From an uncultured Lachnospiraceae bacterium (lineage in GTDB: Bacteria; Bacillota; Clostridia; Lachnospirales; Lachnospiraceae), in contig CANQEL010000002.1 of NCBI GenBank assembly GCA_947594855.1, positions 1-64,000 of the forward strand: a stretch of 64,000 nt of DNA, read 5' to 3'. Position numbers and translations under genes: made by a program. Of this stretch, positions 52,768 through 61,437 are shown in pieces; positions within the stretch are counted from its first letter, which is position 1; every line of letters begins with the position of its first letter. The notes beneath the pieces were generated by a model. That model was not told the DNA's origin. It saw only the letters and a program-made list of their open reading frames with translations, and did no database searches.

Positions 52768-53201
52768 GTAAAAATGTAGATAACGATTGTATTTTTTGTA
52801 AAATAATTGCAGGAGATATTCCGTCAAAAACGGTATATGAGGACAGTAATTATAAAGCGATACTCGATGTGTCGCCTGCGTCTGAGGGACATGTGATTAT
52901 TTTGCCGAAAAATCATGCGGCCAATATTTTTGAGATTTCTGATGAAGATGCACGCGGAATAATGCCGGTAGCAAAAAAAATTGCTGCTGCGCAGGTTAAA
53001 GTATTTGGATGTGATGGCGTCAATATTTTGCAGAATAATGGCGAAGCTGCAGGACAGACTGTATTTCATCTGCATGTTCATGTGATACCAAGGTATAAAA
53101 ATGATACCGTGAACATAAAGTGGAAACAGAATCCTGATATGGAGCTTGATATGATATATGATAAACTCAGAAATGAATTACAGGACGGTAATGAGATATG
53201 A
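52764..53201 (+). CDS. HIT family nucleotide-binding protein
   Basis: A 145-residue histidine-triad protein, which typically splits nucleotide phosphoramidates or dinucleotides. Features are CIFCKIIAGDIPS at the N terminus and the triad FHLHVHVIPRY. The zinc-type N-terminal cysteines (CxxC) are present. ATG 52764 with AGGAGG at 52749-52754 is preferred. It overlaps both neighbours by 4 bases (ATGA). Confidence 0.93.
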   Translation: MSKNVDNDCIFCKIIAGDIPSKTVYEDSNYKAILDVSPASEGHVIILPKNHAANIFEISDEDARGIMPVAKKIAAAQVKVFGCDGVNILQNNGEAAGQTVFHLHVHVIPRYKNDTVNIKWKQNPDMELDMIYDKLRNELQDGNEI

Positions 53202-54265
53202 AAAAAATAGTTTTGACAGGCGGTGGTACCGCAGGACATGTAACTCCTAATATTGCTCTTTTGCCTGAATTGAAAAAGCGCGGGTATGAGGTGCATTATA
53301 TAGGTTCCCATGATGGTATAGAAAAAAGGCTTATTGATGAATACGGCATACCTTATTATGGAATATCATCAGGAAAGTTAAGGCGGTATTTTGATATAAA
53401 GAATTTTACCGACCCGTTTAAGGTGATTAAAGGTATAGGGGAAGCTTCAAAGCTTATAAAGAAGATTGAGCCTGACGTAGTATTTTCAAAAGGAGGCTTT
53501 GTTACCGTACCTGTAGTGCTGGCAGCGGATAAGAGAAAGGTTCCATGTATTATTCATGAATCTGATATGTCTCCGGGTCTTGCTAACAGGATATGTATTC
53601 CGCATGCGGTAAAGGTATGCACCAATTTTTTGGAAGCGGCAGAAAATATTCCGGATAACAAAGCAGTTGTAACCGGTACTCCTATAAGAAAAGAGCTGTT
53701 TTCGGGAAACAGGATTGCCGGTCTTGATTTTTGCGGTTTTACGTCTAATAAACCGGTAATACTTGTGGTTGGCGGAAGTCTTGGTTCAGCAGCGGTTAAT
53801 GATGTGGTAAGGGCGGCACTTAAAGACCTTGTAAAGAATTTCCAGATTATACATCTGTGTGGTGAAGGAAAAATTGATGAATCCTTAAAAGATTTTCCGG
53901 GATATGTTCAGTACGAGTACATTAAAAGAGAGTTAAGCGACCTTATGGCAGCTGCTGATATAGTAATATCAAGGGCAGGCGCTAACGCAATATGTGAGCT
54001 TCTGGCTCTTAAGAAACCTAATATACTTATTCCGCTTCCGCAGACGTCAAGCAGAGGGGACCAGGTGCTTAATGCGCAGTCATTTAAAAAACAGGGATAC
54101 AGCTCTGTGCTTTACGAGGAAAGCATTACGCCTGAAAAGCTTGTATTTGAAGCTAACAGAGTATACAGGGAAAGAGAAAAATATATTTACTCAATGAGAA
54201 TAAGCAGTGCCAAGGATTCAATACAGATTATTGCTGATCTTATTGACGAATACTGTAAAAAATAA
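53198..54265 (+). CDS. murG: UDP-GlcNAc:lipid I GlcNAc transferase MurG
   Basis: Makes lipid II from lipid I on the inner face of the membrane for peptidoglycan. The 355-residue protein shows TGGGTAGHVTPN, FSKGGFVTVPVV, HESDMSPGLANR, VVGGSLGSAAVN and SRAGANAICELLAL with PLPQTSSRGDQVLNA. It lies outside a division cluster, in an operon with rhomboid and HIT genes, as its ATG overlaps the HIT stop. Confidence 0.95.
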   Translation: MKKIVLTGGGTAGHVTPNIALLPELKKRGYEVHYIGSHDGIEKRLIDEYGIPYYGISSGKLRRYFDIKNFTDPFKVIKGIGEASKLIKKIEPDVVFSKGGFVTVPVVLAADKRKVPCIIHESDMSPGLANRICIPHAVKVCTNFLEAAENIPDNKAVVTGTPIRKELFSGNRIAGLDFCGFTSNKPVILVVGGSLGSAAVNDVVRAALKDLVKNFQIIHLCGEGKIDESLKDFPGYVQYEYIKRELSDLMAAADIVISRAGANAICELLALKKPNILIPLPQTSSRGDQVLNAQSFKKQGYSSVLYEESITPEKLVFEANRVYREREKYIYSMRISSAKDSIQIIADLIDEYCKK

Positions 54266-54297
54266 GACAATATGTCATAATTTGTAAATGGAAAATA

Positions 54298-54359
54298 TTG
54301 GAAAACCATATGCTTTTAGGTTATACTATTGTAAAACTCAGGAGGGAAAGCATATGGTT
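54298..54359 (+). promoter_or_regulatory. Promoter inside a 13-base inverted repeat
   Basis: TTGGAA (54298-54303), 18 bases, TATACT (54322-54327). Perfect inverted arms AACCATATGCTTT (54304-54316) and AAAGCATATGGTT (54347-54359) flank the -10 and reach over the start codon of the next gene. The arms enclose 30 bases. Confidence 0.6.
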
Positions 54360-55076
54360 GTACAGATTATTGAAAACAGAATTATTGAGTATATTACGTT
54401 ATTGATATGCGTTTTATATGTGCTAATCAGGATAATAACGGTATCATGCTATGCGCATATTGTAAAAGAATCTAAAAATATTGATAGTTCCCGTGGAAGA
54501 TTTGTTAAAAGACTCAGGGAAAATCTTCTGAAAAAATATGAACAGTCAGGCGGAATACAAAATGTAAGTATACTTGTTAAGGCATATATGAATAATATGC
54601 GCATTGCAGGATTTAAGATGGTTTTTTGGAATAAAATAAGAAAAATATCTGTTCTTATATGTTTCTCCATGGGAATTACGGGAATGTTTATGTCGTATAT
54701 TACAGGGCAGGATGAGCGTATAATCGTGGAATATTTGTTTTTGTCTGTATGCGCGCCAATCGTTGTTATATCCGCCGGAATTATATTTGATACAGGATAC
54801 AGGGAGCAGTGCATATATACGAATATATGCAACCATTTTGAAAATTATGTTTTTCCGGCATTAAAAAACGGTACATATGATTATGGAATACGGAATCTTG
54901 CCAAATTGTCTGATGAAATAGATGCCAATATGCTTGAGCTTGTTAACGGTATGGGTGAAAGCGGACAGGCTGAATCATCCGGAGAAATGGTTCCTGATAA
55001 AAATAATACTGGTATTAATCTGACTGATAATGAGCAGGAAATATTTGAAGAAATTATTAATGAATATTTGACCTGA
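54354..55076 (+). CDS. Membrane protein of unknown function
   Basis: A 240-residue protein with three hydrophobic segments (about 12-35, 95-115, 125-150), a cytoplasmic basic stretch between the first two, and an acidic C terminus. I recognise no family. ATG 54354 is chosen with GGAGGG at 54341-54346; the frame extends further upstream to 54288 but that part overlaps the promoter. It precedes pgi, which has its own promoter. Confidence 0.7.
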   Translation: MVVQIIENRIIEYITLLICVLYVLIRIITVSCYAHIVKESKNIDSSRGRFVKRLRENLLKKYEQSGGIQNVSILVKAYMNNMRIAGFKMVFWNKIRKISVLICFSMGITGMFMSYITGQDERIIVEYLFLSVCAPIVVISAGIIFDTGYREQCIYTNICNHFENYVFPALKNGTYDYGIRNLAKLSDEIDANMLELVNGMGESGQAESSGEMVPDKNNTGINLTDNEQEIFEEIINEYLT

Positions 55077-55096
55077 AAAGAAATTTTTGATAAAAT
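55068..55096 (+). promoter_or_regulatory. pgi promoter
   Basis: TTGACC (55068-55073), 17 bases, TAAAAT (55091-55096), overlapping the end of the preceding gene. Confidence 0.65.
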
Positions 55097-55133
55097 AAAA
55101 AGAACATATTAATAAACGGAAGAAGGTTTGTGT

Positions 55134-56486
55134 ATGGCAGAAAAGTTGTTGTTTAAGTATGCGGATGCAGAAAGTTTTATTCCTGAAGGCGCTATTGAAA
55201 ATATTAAGGAAGAGGCGCTTAAAGCAAAAGATGTACTTGTAGGAAAAAGCGGAAAGGGAAATGATTTTCTCGGCTGGCTTGACCTTCCGGTAAACTATGA
55301 TAAGGAAGAGTTTTCAAGAATTATAAAGGCGGCAGAGAAAATTAAAAACGATTCAGATGTTTTTATTGTTATAGGTATTGGAGGCTCCTATCTTGGAGCG
55401 AGGGCAGCAATAGAATTTTTGAGATATAATTTCTATAACAATATTCCGGCTGCTGAAAGGAAAACTCCTGAGATATACTATGTAGGCAACAATATAAGTT
55501 CTTCATATATTGCTGATCTTATAAAGGTTATAGGTGACAGGGATTTTTCAGTTAATGTTATAAGCAAGTCAGGTACGACTACAGAACCTGCCATTGCATT
55601 TCGTATATTTAAAGATATGCTTATATCAAAATATGGAAGGAAAGGCGCTGCCAAACGTATATATGCGACTACCGACAAAGCAAGGGGAGCATTAAAGCAG
55701 CTTGCAGATGAAGAAGGATATGAACAGTTTGTTGTGCCTGATGATATAGGCGGAAGATTTTCAGTCCTGACTGCAGTAGGTCTGCTTCCGATAGCAGTAA
55801 GCGGAGCTGATATTGCCGGCCTTATGCAGGGCGCAGCTGATATGAGGGAATGTTGCCTTAACAGCGGGTATTATGATAATCCTGCAGTTATGTATGCTGC
55901 GGTAAGGAATATTCTTTATAACAATGGTAAATCAGTTGAAATAATTGCTAATTATGATCCGGCAGTTCATTATATAAGTGAGTGGTGGAAGCAGTTATAT
56001 GGCGAGAGCGAGGGAAAAGAGCATAAGGGCCTGTTCCCGGCGTCGGTTGATTTGACTACTGACTTACATTCAATGGGACAGTTCATACAGGATGGTTCGC
56101 GTATAATGTTTGAGACAGTTGTGGAGATTGCTTCAGATAACTCAGAGCTTATAATGTCTGAGGAGGAAAATAATCTTGACGGTCTTAATTATCTGGCGGG
56201 AATGAGTGTGGAAGAAATCAACGGTAATGCAATGAGGGGAACCCGTCTTGCGCATATTGACGGAGGAGTTCCAAATATTGCAGTATGCATTGCTGATAAA
56301 TCAGAACATTCTCTTGGAGAGCTGTTTTATTTCTTTGAATTCGCATGCGGGGTAAGCGGATATATGCTGGGAGTTAATCCGTTTAACCAGCCCGGAGTTG
56401 AAAGCTATAAGAAAAATATGTTTGCACTTCTTGGGAAACCGGGTTATGAAAGCGAGAGGGAAGCGCTGCTTTCAAGAATAAAATAA
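55134..56486 (+). CDS. pgi: Glucose-6-phosphate isomerase
   Basis: Interconverts glucose 6-phosphate and fructose 6-phosphate in glycolysis. The 450-residue protein shows [45 protein letters not shown] and [18 protein letters not shown]. It is the shorter Firmicute form. ATG 55134 with AGAAGG at 55121-55126 is preferred to the TTG two codons before. Confidence 0.95.
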   Translation: MAEKLLFKYADAESFIPEGAIENIKEEALKAKDVLVGKSGKGNDFLGWLDLPVNYDKEEFSRIIKAAEKIKNDSDVFIVIGIGGSYLGARAAIEFLRYNFYNNIPAAERKTPEIYYVGNNISSSYIADLIKVIGDRDFSVNVISKSGTTTEPAIAFRIFKDMLISKYGRKGAAKRIYATTDKARGALKQLADEEGYEQFVVPDDIGGRFSVLTAVGLLPIAVSGADIAGLMQGAADMRECCLNSGYYDNPAVMYAAVRNILYNNGKSVEIIANYDPAVHYISEWWKQLYGESEGKEHKGLFPASVDLTTDLHSMGQFIQDGSRIMFETVVEIASDNSELIMSEEENNLDGLNYLAGMSVEEINGNAMRGTRLAHIDGGVPNIAVCIADKSEHSLGELFYFFEFACGVSGYMLGVNPFNQPGVESYKKNMFALLGKPGYESEREALLSRIK

Positions 56487-56518
56487 TATATCATATAAAA
56501 TATATACAGGTAAAATAA

Positions 56519-56562
56519 AAAATGCAGCTATCGTATTATTGTATAGATAGCTGCATTTTGAA
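56519..56562. terminator. Bidirectional terminator between pgi and ferredoxin
   Basis: AAAATGCAGCTATC (56519-56532) and GATAGCTGCATTTT (56546-56559) form a 14-base-pair stem with a 13-base loop, with A/T runs on both sides for both strands. Confidence 0.88.
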
Positions 56563-56580
56563 TTTGAATATTACAATAAC

Positions 56581-56748
56581 TTAGTTTGAAATTGCACCAA
56601 CAGGACATACTCCTGCACATGTTCCGCACTCAACACAAGCTCCTTCATCAATCTCGAAATGAGCGTCACCCTCTGAGATTGCACCAACAGGACATTCGCC
56701 TGAGCATGTTCCGCAGCTTATGCAATCGTCTGAAATCTTATAAGCCAT
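56581..56748 (-). CDS. 2[4Fe-4S] ferredoxin
   Basis: A 55-residue clostridial-type electron carrier. Both cluster motifs are complete: CISCGTCSGECP and CVECGTCAGVCP. ATG 56748 is fixed by AAAGGAGGTTAAG upstream. Its promoter TTGTTT (56803-56808), 17 bases, TAAAAT (56780-56785) lies on the minus strand. Divergent from the DUF1858 gene. Confidence 0.96.
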   Translation of the reverse strand: MAYKISDDCISCGTCSGECPVGAISEGDAHFEIDEGACVECGTCAGVCPVGAISN

Positions 56749-56779
56749 ATTACTTAACCTCCTTTTTAATAGTATATTA

Positions 56780-56808
56780 ATTTTAATACATGACAGACTA
56801 AAAAACAA
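56780..56808 (-). promoter_or_regulatory. Ferredoxin promoter
   Basis: Minus-strand TTGTTT (56803-56808), 17-base spacer, TAAAAT (56780-56785). Confidence 0.55.
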
Positions 56809-56831
56809 GCATTTTATATAAAATTTCCGGC

Positions 56832-56860
56832 TTGACGTTAAGTATATGTTGATTTATACT
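56832..56860 (+). promoter_or_regulatory. Promoter of the DUF1858 gene
   Basis: TTGACG (56832-56837), 17 bases, TATACT (56855-56860). Confidence 0.75.
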
Positions 56861-56896
56861 TGAATTCGTAAAATTATCCAAGGAGGTTAACGATAA

Positions 56897-57115
56897 ATGA
56901 CAAAGATTAACAAAGATATGAAAATAGTTGAAATTTTAAATATTGATGCTACAATTGCACCGATACTTATGGCAGCAGGAATGCATTGCGTGGGTTGTCC
57001 GTCAGCGCAGGGAGAAACTCTTTCAGAAGCTGCAATGGTTCATGGCATGGATGTTGATTCACTTGTCAACAGAATTAATGATTACCTTGAAAAAAAGGAA
57101 GAGAAGAATAGCTGA
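56897..57115 (+). CDS. DUF1858 domain protein
   Basis: A 72-residue protein with the DUF1858 fold: [19 protein letters not shown] and the cysteine pair MHCVGCPSA, as in the hybrid-cluster-associated redox domain (TIGR03980). AAGGAGG lies upstream. The function is unclear, probably a small thiol redox factor. It is divergent from ferredoxin and could be co-regulated with it. Confidence 0.85.
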   Translation: MTKINKDMKIVEILNIDATIAPILMAAGMHCVGCPSAQGETLSEAAMVHGMDVDSLVNRINDYLEKKEEKNS

Positions 57116-57131
57116 TAATATGAAATATCAG

Positions 57132-57170
57132 AGACCCGGATATAAATGAAATTAATCCGGGTCTATTATT
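57132..57170 (+). terminator. Intrinsic terminator after the DUF1858 gene
   Basis: AGACCCGGAT (57132-57141) and ATCCGGGTCT (57155-57164) form a 10-base-pair stem with a 13-base loop and an ATTATTGTTT tail. Confidence 0.8.
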
Positions 57171-57190
57171 GTTTAATATTATAGGTACGT

Positions 57191-57976
57191 TTATAAGGAT
57201 GCAAGTATCTGTAAAGCATTATCCCTGATTATAGGACTGCAATGCTCATAAATATGTGAAGCAGATACGTAGGAAACCTGCTCTATTGATCCAAATTCAG
57301 AAGCTGCATTGCATACTTTGACAAAATCGTCTGTATCTTTTCCGTTATTCTTTAAAATAAGAAGATAAGTTGATGCTGCGCTGTCTTTATACAGACTGTT
57401 AGAGCCGGTAAACATGCCTCTGGTGTATACTGCAAATTGTGTTGCGTTATCAAGACTGCCAAATGAAAAGATTCTTGTAAAATCATGTTCTACGGAAGAT
57501 TCATTCCTGATAGAAGATAAAGTTTTCCTGTCTTCATTTAATACAAGTGTATCCTCCATATTCCCGGAATCAGAGTACTCGCTTTCATCTGAATCCATAT
57601 CCAGAATATTGGCAATATGATTAAATTTATCCAACATCTGTGTGTTGATGCGCTCTTCATCATCATAACCTTCATCATAGTCTTCTTTGCTGAAGGAAAA
57701 TCTGGAGAGTCTGTCATCAAGTTCATCAGGGTCTTCAACTTTTGTTATAACAAGAATCAGAGTTTCCATTGAAACAGGAATTGCTTCAATCATAAGAGGT
57801 ATGTTGTCAGCTTCAAAACCAAACTCATAGGAAGCCTGCTGCATCATATCTTTAAATAAGGTCCTTGTTTTTTCAGAACCATAAGCAAGTTCGCTTATTT
57901 TAAGTTCCCGTTCAATTAAATCCTGATGACTTAAAGTACATCTTATCTGATTTTCGCTTATTTTTTCAATTTTCAT
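57191..57976 (-). CDS. mecA: MecA-like adaptor protein
   Basis: A 261-residue protein of the MecA family, which delivers proteins to the ClpC/ClpP protease. Start MKIEKISENQIRCTLSHQDL is characteristic, with a central acidic linker (DESEYSDSGNMEDT) and a C-terminal ClpC-binding-type domain (AASTYLLILKNN). ATG 57976 is chosen with AAGGAGG upstream. Targets here are unknown, as no competence genes are in the window. Confidence 0.88.
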   Translation of the reverse strand: MKIEKISENQIRCTLSHQDLIERELKISELAYGSEKTRTLFKDMMQQASYEFGFEADNIPLMIEAIPVSMETLILVITKVEDPDELDDRLSRFSFSKEDYDEGYDDEERINTQMLDKFNHIANILDMDSDESEYSDSGNMEDTLVLNEDRKTLSSIRNESSVEHDFTRIFSFGSLDNATQFAVYTRGMFTGSNSLYKDSAASTYLLILKNNGKDTDDFVKVCNAASEFGSIEQVSYVSASHIYEHCSPIIRDNALQILASL

Positions 57977-58026
57977 ACAGGTTCCTCCTTTCAGTAGTGG
58001 ATTATACAACTTCTCTTAGTAAAAAA

Positions 58027-58055
58027 AGTATAATTTATTATATTCATAAAGTCAA
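58027..58055 (-). promoter_or_regulatory. mecA promoter
   Basis: Minus-strand TTGACT (58050-58055), 17 bases, TATACT (58027-58032). Confidence 0.7.
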
Positions 58056-58147
58056 TAGGATTGTTATTCCAAAAAAAGACCTGTCAGGACTTATGCATAC
58101 AATATATTTGCACAAAAAATTATACAAATAATTGTGGAAAAATACAA

Positions 58148-58176
58148 TTGTTATTTTATGTTATTTTCATTATAAT
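58148..58176 (+). promoter_or_regulatory. Strong promoter of an unexplained transcript
   Basis: TTGTTA (58148-58153), 17 bases, TATAAT (58171-58176). It points to the small gene at 58477, about 290 bases downstream, so a long leader or separate small RNA is implied. Confidence 0.7.
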
Positions 58177-58476
58177 TATATGTACTGAGACGGAGATGTA
58201 ACCCTGATGAAAGGGGGGACATGTAATATTATTATTCTTAAAGTCTTTTAATCTTTTAGTTCTATATTAAGTTGTTTATCTTAAAAAAGATTTTGGTTTG
58301 TAATTCCGGGTTATTTGATTCAGAGGTTTTGCATTATCGGTTATTTTATTTGAGTTGTTTTATTAAGGAGTTCATATACGTCTCAGGCTATTGACATGGA
58401 AAGGAGCTGGTATAATTGCCCGTGGTGGTCAATATACATCACATATAGCTGTGCCTCGCCATGGGCAATTCCTGAT

Positions 58477-58728
58477 ATGAAAAATAATGGTATGAAAAAT
58501 AAAGGCAACCCAAAGAAGAAAAAAGCTATATATGAGTGGATAATCAGCGAGATAAAGGAAGCTGAAAAATATGGTATTTTAGTTAATGTTGAAGGCGTAA
58601 ATTATTCGTCTGAGGAAACCGCCGAGCTGTTCCATGTACTGGAAGATGCAGTATATATGAAGGAATATCTTGGGGATAGTGAGGGAAGAATAATACAGAT
58701 CAACTTTGACAAAATTACCGGAATGTAA
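58477..58728 (+). CDS. Small basic-start protein of unknown function
   Basis: An 83-residue protein: a Lys/Asn-rich N terminus (MKNNGMKNKGNPKKKK), then a helix (AIYEWIISEIKEAEKYG) and a strand-helix region ending IIQINFDKITGM. I do not recognise it. The frame extends upstream to 58396, but that part is Trp/Cys-rich and lies on a hairpin, so it is unlikely to be coding. There is no good ribosome site; the ATG overlaps an upstream frame's stop by ATGA, hinting at coupling. A strong terminator follows. Confidence 0.5.
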   Translation: MKNNGMKNKGNPKKKKAIYEWIISEIKEAEKYGILVNVEGVNYSSEETAELFHVLEDAVYMKEYLGDSEGRIIQINFDKITGM

Positions 58729-58801
58729 TTATGTAGTATTATAGAAATAGTAGAATAATGGAACCGGACAGAATACAGGATGCGATTATTATTCTTACGG
58801 T

Positions 58802-58845
58802 TTGTAAAATACACATTCGGGTATCTGAATGTGTGTTTTACAATT
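58802..58845 (+). terminator. Terminator before the GH18 gene
   Basis: TTGTAAAATACACATTC (58802-58818) and its partner (58827-58843) make a 17-base-pair stem with one G-T pair and an 8-base loop. The 3' arm overlaps the -35 of the next promoter. Confidence 0.75.
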
Positions 58846-58865
58846 ATGATAATATGTGATATAAT
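58837..58865 (+). promoter_or_regulatory. Promoter of the GH18 gene
   Basis: TTTACA (58837-58842), 17 bases, TATAAT (58860-58865). Its -35 lies inside the preceding terminator stem. Confidence 0.72.
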
Positions 58866-58903
58866 TCGACTGACAGAGTTGGTTAAGTTATAAGGAGGTT
58901 ACT

Positions 58904-60613
58904 ATGAAAGTCAGGCAGATAAAACTTATTGCGGCAGCTGTAGTAGTTATTGTAATTGCGCTGATGACCGCATTTCTGGCATATAAATATTCCCCGTCCA
59001 AAGAAGTGATGGAGCTTGCTGAATATTTTTCAACAGATAACGACGAAATGGCGATTGTGCTTCAGGACACTATATCTGATGAAAAAGGATATTATTCCGA
59101 CGGTGTGCCGTATGTGCGGTATTCGCTTGTGAAGGAGTTGTTTAATAAGAGGTTTTACTGGGATTCCAATGAGAAAATCATGATATATACCACTCCTGAC
59201 AGTCAGATTAAAATACAGCCTGACACTAATGAATATACGGTTAATAAAGGCAGTACAAAAGCTGATTATGTAATTGTTAAGCTTATTGACGCTACCCCTT
59301 ATATTGCCATGCCGTTTGTCAAGGATTATTCTGCAATAGATTACCATACTTATGAGCTCCCTAACAGGATTGTTATAAGGTATAAATGGGAAGGGAGTGA
59401 GCTTGTGTCTACTGTAAGGAAAGCGACAAAACTCAGATATGAGGCAAGTATTAAAAGCCCGATTCTTGCAGATTTATCACCGGAAGATGAAGTTATGTAT
59501 GTAGATACCGGAGAAAAGATTGAGGGAGGGTTTGCCAAAGTTATTACGGAGGATGGTATAATTGGTTATGTAAAGGAGAAGAAACTGAGGGAAAGTTCTT
59601 ACAGGGTGCTGGAACCTGCATATACGGCGCCTGAGTATGCGCATATACACAAGAATTATGATATATGCATGGTATGGCATCAGACCTTAAACTCAGCATC
59701 AAATGCAGAGCTTCTTAATCTTCTTAACAGTACAAAGGGAGTTAATACGGTATCTCCAACGTGGTTTTCGGTAAAAGATAATAATGGCGGTGTTAGCTCA
59801 ATTGCTGATGAAACATATGTGCAGAGGGCGCATAATGCAGGTGTTGAAGTCTGGGGGCTTTGTGATGATTTTAATAAATCAGTTGACATAGGGCAGGTTT
59901 TGTCACATACATCCGTCAGGGAAAAACTTGAAAATAAGCTTATCAGTCTTGCAATTGAATATAATCTTGACGGGCTTAATATCGACTTTGAGAATATAAA
60001 AGCTGAATGTGGTGAACATTTTATACAGTTTGTAAGAGAACTGTCAATCAGGTGCAGGAGTAATGGTATAGTGCTGTCAGTTAATAATTATGTTCCGGTG
60101 GAATACAGGAAGTATTACGACTATGAGGAGCAGGGTACCGTAGCGGATTATGTTGTTATTATGGCATATGACGAGCATTATGCCGGAAGTGAAGAAGCAG
60201 GTTCCGTTTCTTCGCTCGGTTTTGTAAAAGATGCAGTAAAAAATATTACTGATAAGGTACCTGCCGACCAGGTGATAATGGCGCTTCCTTTCTTTACAAG
60301 GCTTTGGAATATTACTGTTGCAAAGGATGGTACGGAAAAGACGGAATCGTCTGCGTATGGAATGAGCGGGGCAGAGACAGTTCTTTCCGACAGAAACGTA
60401 AAGCCTTCATGGGATTCCGAAAAGGGACAGTACTATGCTGAATATACAGAAAATAAAGCCACATATAAAATATGGCTTGAAGAGGAAAATTCAATTGAAG
60501 AAAAACTTAAAGCATTAACCGAAGGAAATATACATAATGTAAGTTTCTGGAGGCTTGGACTTGAAAAAACGGAAATCTGGAATGTTGTTTCCAATTATAT
60601 AAATGCTAATTAA
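58904..60613 (+). CDS. GH18 family cell-wall or chitin hydrolase with SH3 domain
   Basis: A 569-residue protein with an N-terminal membrane anchor/signal (about 6-27). Next comes a domain (about 35-165) like the N-terminal domain of copper amine oxidase, an SH3b-like region (about 180-235), and a GH18 barrel (about 250-565). The DxxDxDxE motif is intact in LDGLNIDFENIK, with D361 and Glu363 as catalytic residues. Related proteins cleave N-acetylglucosamine polymers, often in spore or cell wall peptidoglycan. GTAAGGAGG-type site sets ATG 58904. It converges on a CwlD-like amidase gene, supporting a wall role. Confidence 0.85.
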   Translation: MKVRQIKLIAAAVVVIVIALMTAFLAYKYSPSKEVMELAEYFSTDNDEMAIVLQDTISDEKGYYSDGVPYVRYSLVKELFNKRFYWDSNEKIMIYTTPDSQIKIQPDTNEYTVNKGSTKADYVIVKLIDATPYIAMPFVKDYSAIDYHTYELPNRIVIRYKWEGSELVSTVRKATKLRYEASIKSPILADLSPEDEVMYVDTGEKIEGGFAKVITEDGIIGYVKEKKLRESSYRVLEPAYTAPEYAHIHKNYDICMVWHQTLNSASNAELLNLLNSTKGVNTVSPTWFSVKDNNGGVSSIADETYVQRAHNAGVEVWGLCDDFNKSVDIGQVLSHTSVREKLENKLISLAIEYNLDGLNIDFENIKAECGEHFIQFVRELSIRCRSNGIVLSVNNYVPVEYRKYYDYEEQGTVADYVVIMAYDEHYAGSEEAGSVSSLGFVKDAVKNITDKVPADQVIMALPFFTRLWNITVAKDGTEKTESSAYGMSGAETVLSDRNVKPSWDSEKGQYYAEYTENKATYKIWLEEENSIEEKLKALTEGNIHNVSFWRLGLEKTEIWNVVSNYINAN

Positions 60614-61292
60614 GATATTTATCTATTCCGTTATATATAGCTTCAGCAGTTTTCTGTCTGTAAGCATCGTTGTTTAGCAGCTCCTCTTCAGAGGGGTTGC
60701 TTAAAAAACCGCACTCAATTATGACAACCGGAAAAGGAGTGTTTTTTAAAAGATAATAGCTGGTGTTGGACTTTGCAATACGATGATTTTCGGGATTAAG
60801 GCCGGCTACAAGTTCGCTTTGTAATATATCTGCAGCTTCCTTTGTTTCATCGCCGTAATAGAAAACCTGTGCTCCTGATACTTTGGGGTCCTGAAAACTG
60901 TTTTGGTGGATGCTTACAACAATCTCAGGGGAGGCTTCGTTTATAATTTTAATACGATTATTAAGGTCGTCGGTTTTTCTGTTTGTACAGCCGGGGCTGC
61001 AAAGGTCGGTGTCATCGCTTCTGGTCATGATGACATCATAATTGTTATCCTGAAGGATATCTCTTAATATAAGCGCTATTGCCAGATTTGTATCTTTTTC
61101 CAGAGTATTATTTACTCCGACTTTCCCGGGATCATATCCGCCATGGCCGGGGTCTATTACTATTGTGTGCTTTTTTGGAGGGAGTTCGTTATTTACATAT
61201 AATATTCCTGCTTTCTGACATATTGATACCACTCCTGATATTGCAACAAGAGAAGCAATGATTAAACTGAGCCTGAGCCTTGAGCTCTTCAT
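60606..61292 (-). CDS. cwlD: N-acetylmuramoyl-L-alanine amidase (Amidase_3, CwlD-like)
   Basis: A 228-residue zinc amidase with a membrane anchor/signal (about 8-27) that removes peptides from muramic acid. Zinc and catalytic residues are visible: IDPGHGGYDPG, EKDTNLAIAL, VSIHQNSF and IIECGFLSNP. Size and single domain match CwlD, which makes the muramic lactam in spore cortex. Starts considered were ATG 61310 and 61292; the latter fits the hydrophobic signal better, though the ribosome site is weak. Its end overlaps the converging GH18 gene by 8 bases. Confidence 0.85.
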   Translation of the reverse strand: MKSSRLRLSLIIASLVAISGVVSICQKAGILYVNNELPPKKHTIVIDPGHGGYDPGKVGVNNTLEKDTNLAIALILRDILQDNNYDVIMTRSDDTDLCSPGCTNRKTDDLNNRIKIINEASPEIVVSIHQNSFQDPKVSGAQVFYYGDETKEAADILQSELVAGLNPENHRIAKSNTSYYLLKNTPFPVVIIECGFLSNPSEEELLNNDAYRQKTAEAIYNGIDKYLN

Positions 61293-61437
61293 AATGTTAT
61301 GTACCTTCATTTCTGCTTTAATATAAAGTATTAAAATCTTTAAATATATATGACACATATTTATACTGGACTAAAGGACATATTTGGTGTATCATATATA
61401 TTTGTATAAATATGTATAAGAATGAGCCGGGGGCAGA

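Larger units (their letters stand above)
57977..58476. other. 500-base intergenic region with two promoters and unexplained structure
   Basis: I see no convincing protein gene here. The mecA promoter is at 58027-58055, and a second plus-strand promoter is at 58148-58176. RNA from it would start near 58183 with a small fold (ATGT/ACAT and CCCT/AGGG, 58196-58222) of no class I know. Near the end, TGGTATAAT (58408-58416) is an extended -10, and AATTGCCCGTGG (58414-58425) pairs with CCATGGGCAATT (58459-58470). A frame ending at 58480 overlaps the next start by ATGA. Could hold a small RNA, leader or gene remnant. Confidence 0.5.

Noticed and set aside
54288..54353. Longer start for the membrane protein at ATG 54288
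   Set aside because: That part covers the promoter, and the good ribosome site is just before ATG 54354.
58183..58240. Known riboswitch (fluoride, c-di-GMP, glycine, preQ1)
   Set aside because: The visible pairing and conserved bases match none of the consensus patterns I can recall.
58396..58476. N-terminal extension of the small gene at 58477
   Set aside because: The encoded stretch is Trp/Cys-rich, lies on a hairpin and an extended -10, and does not resemble the rest of the protein.
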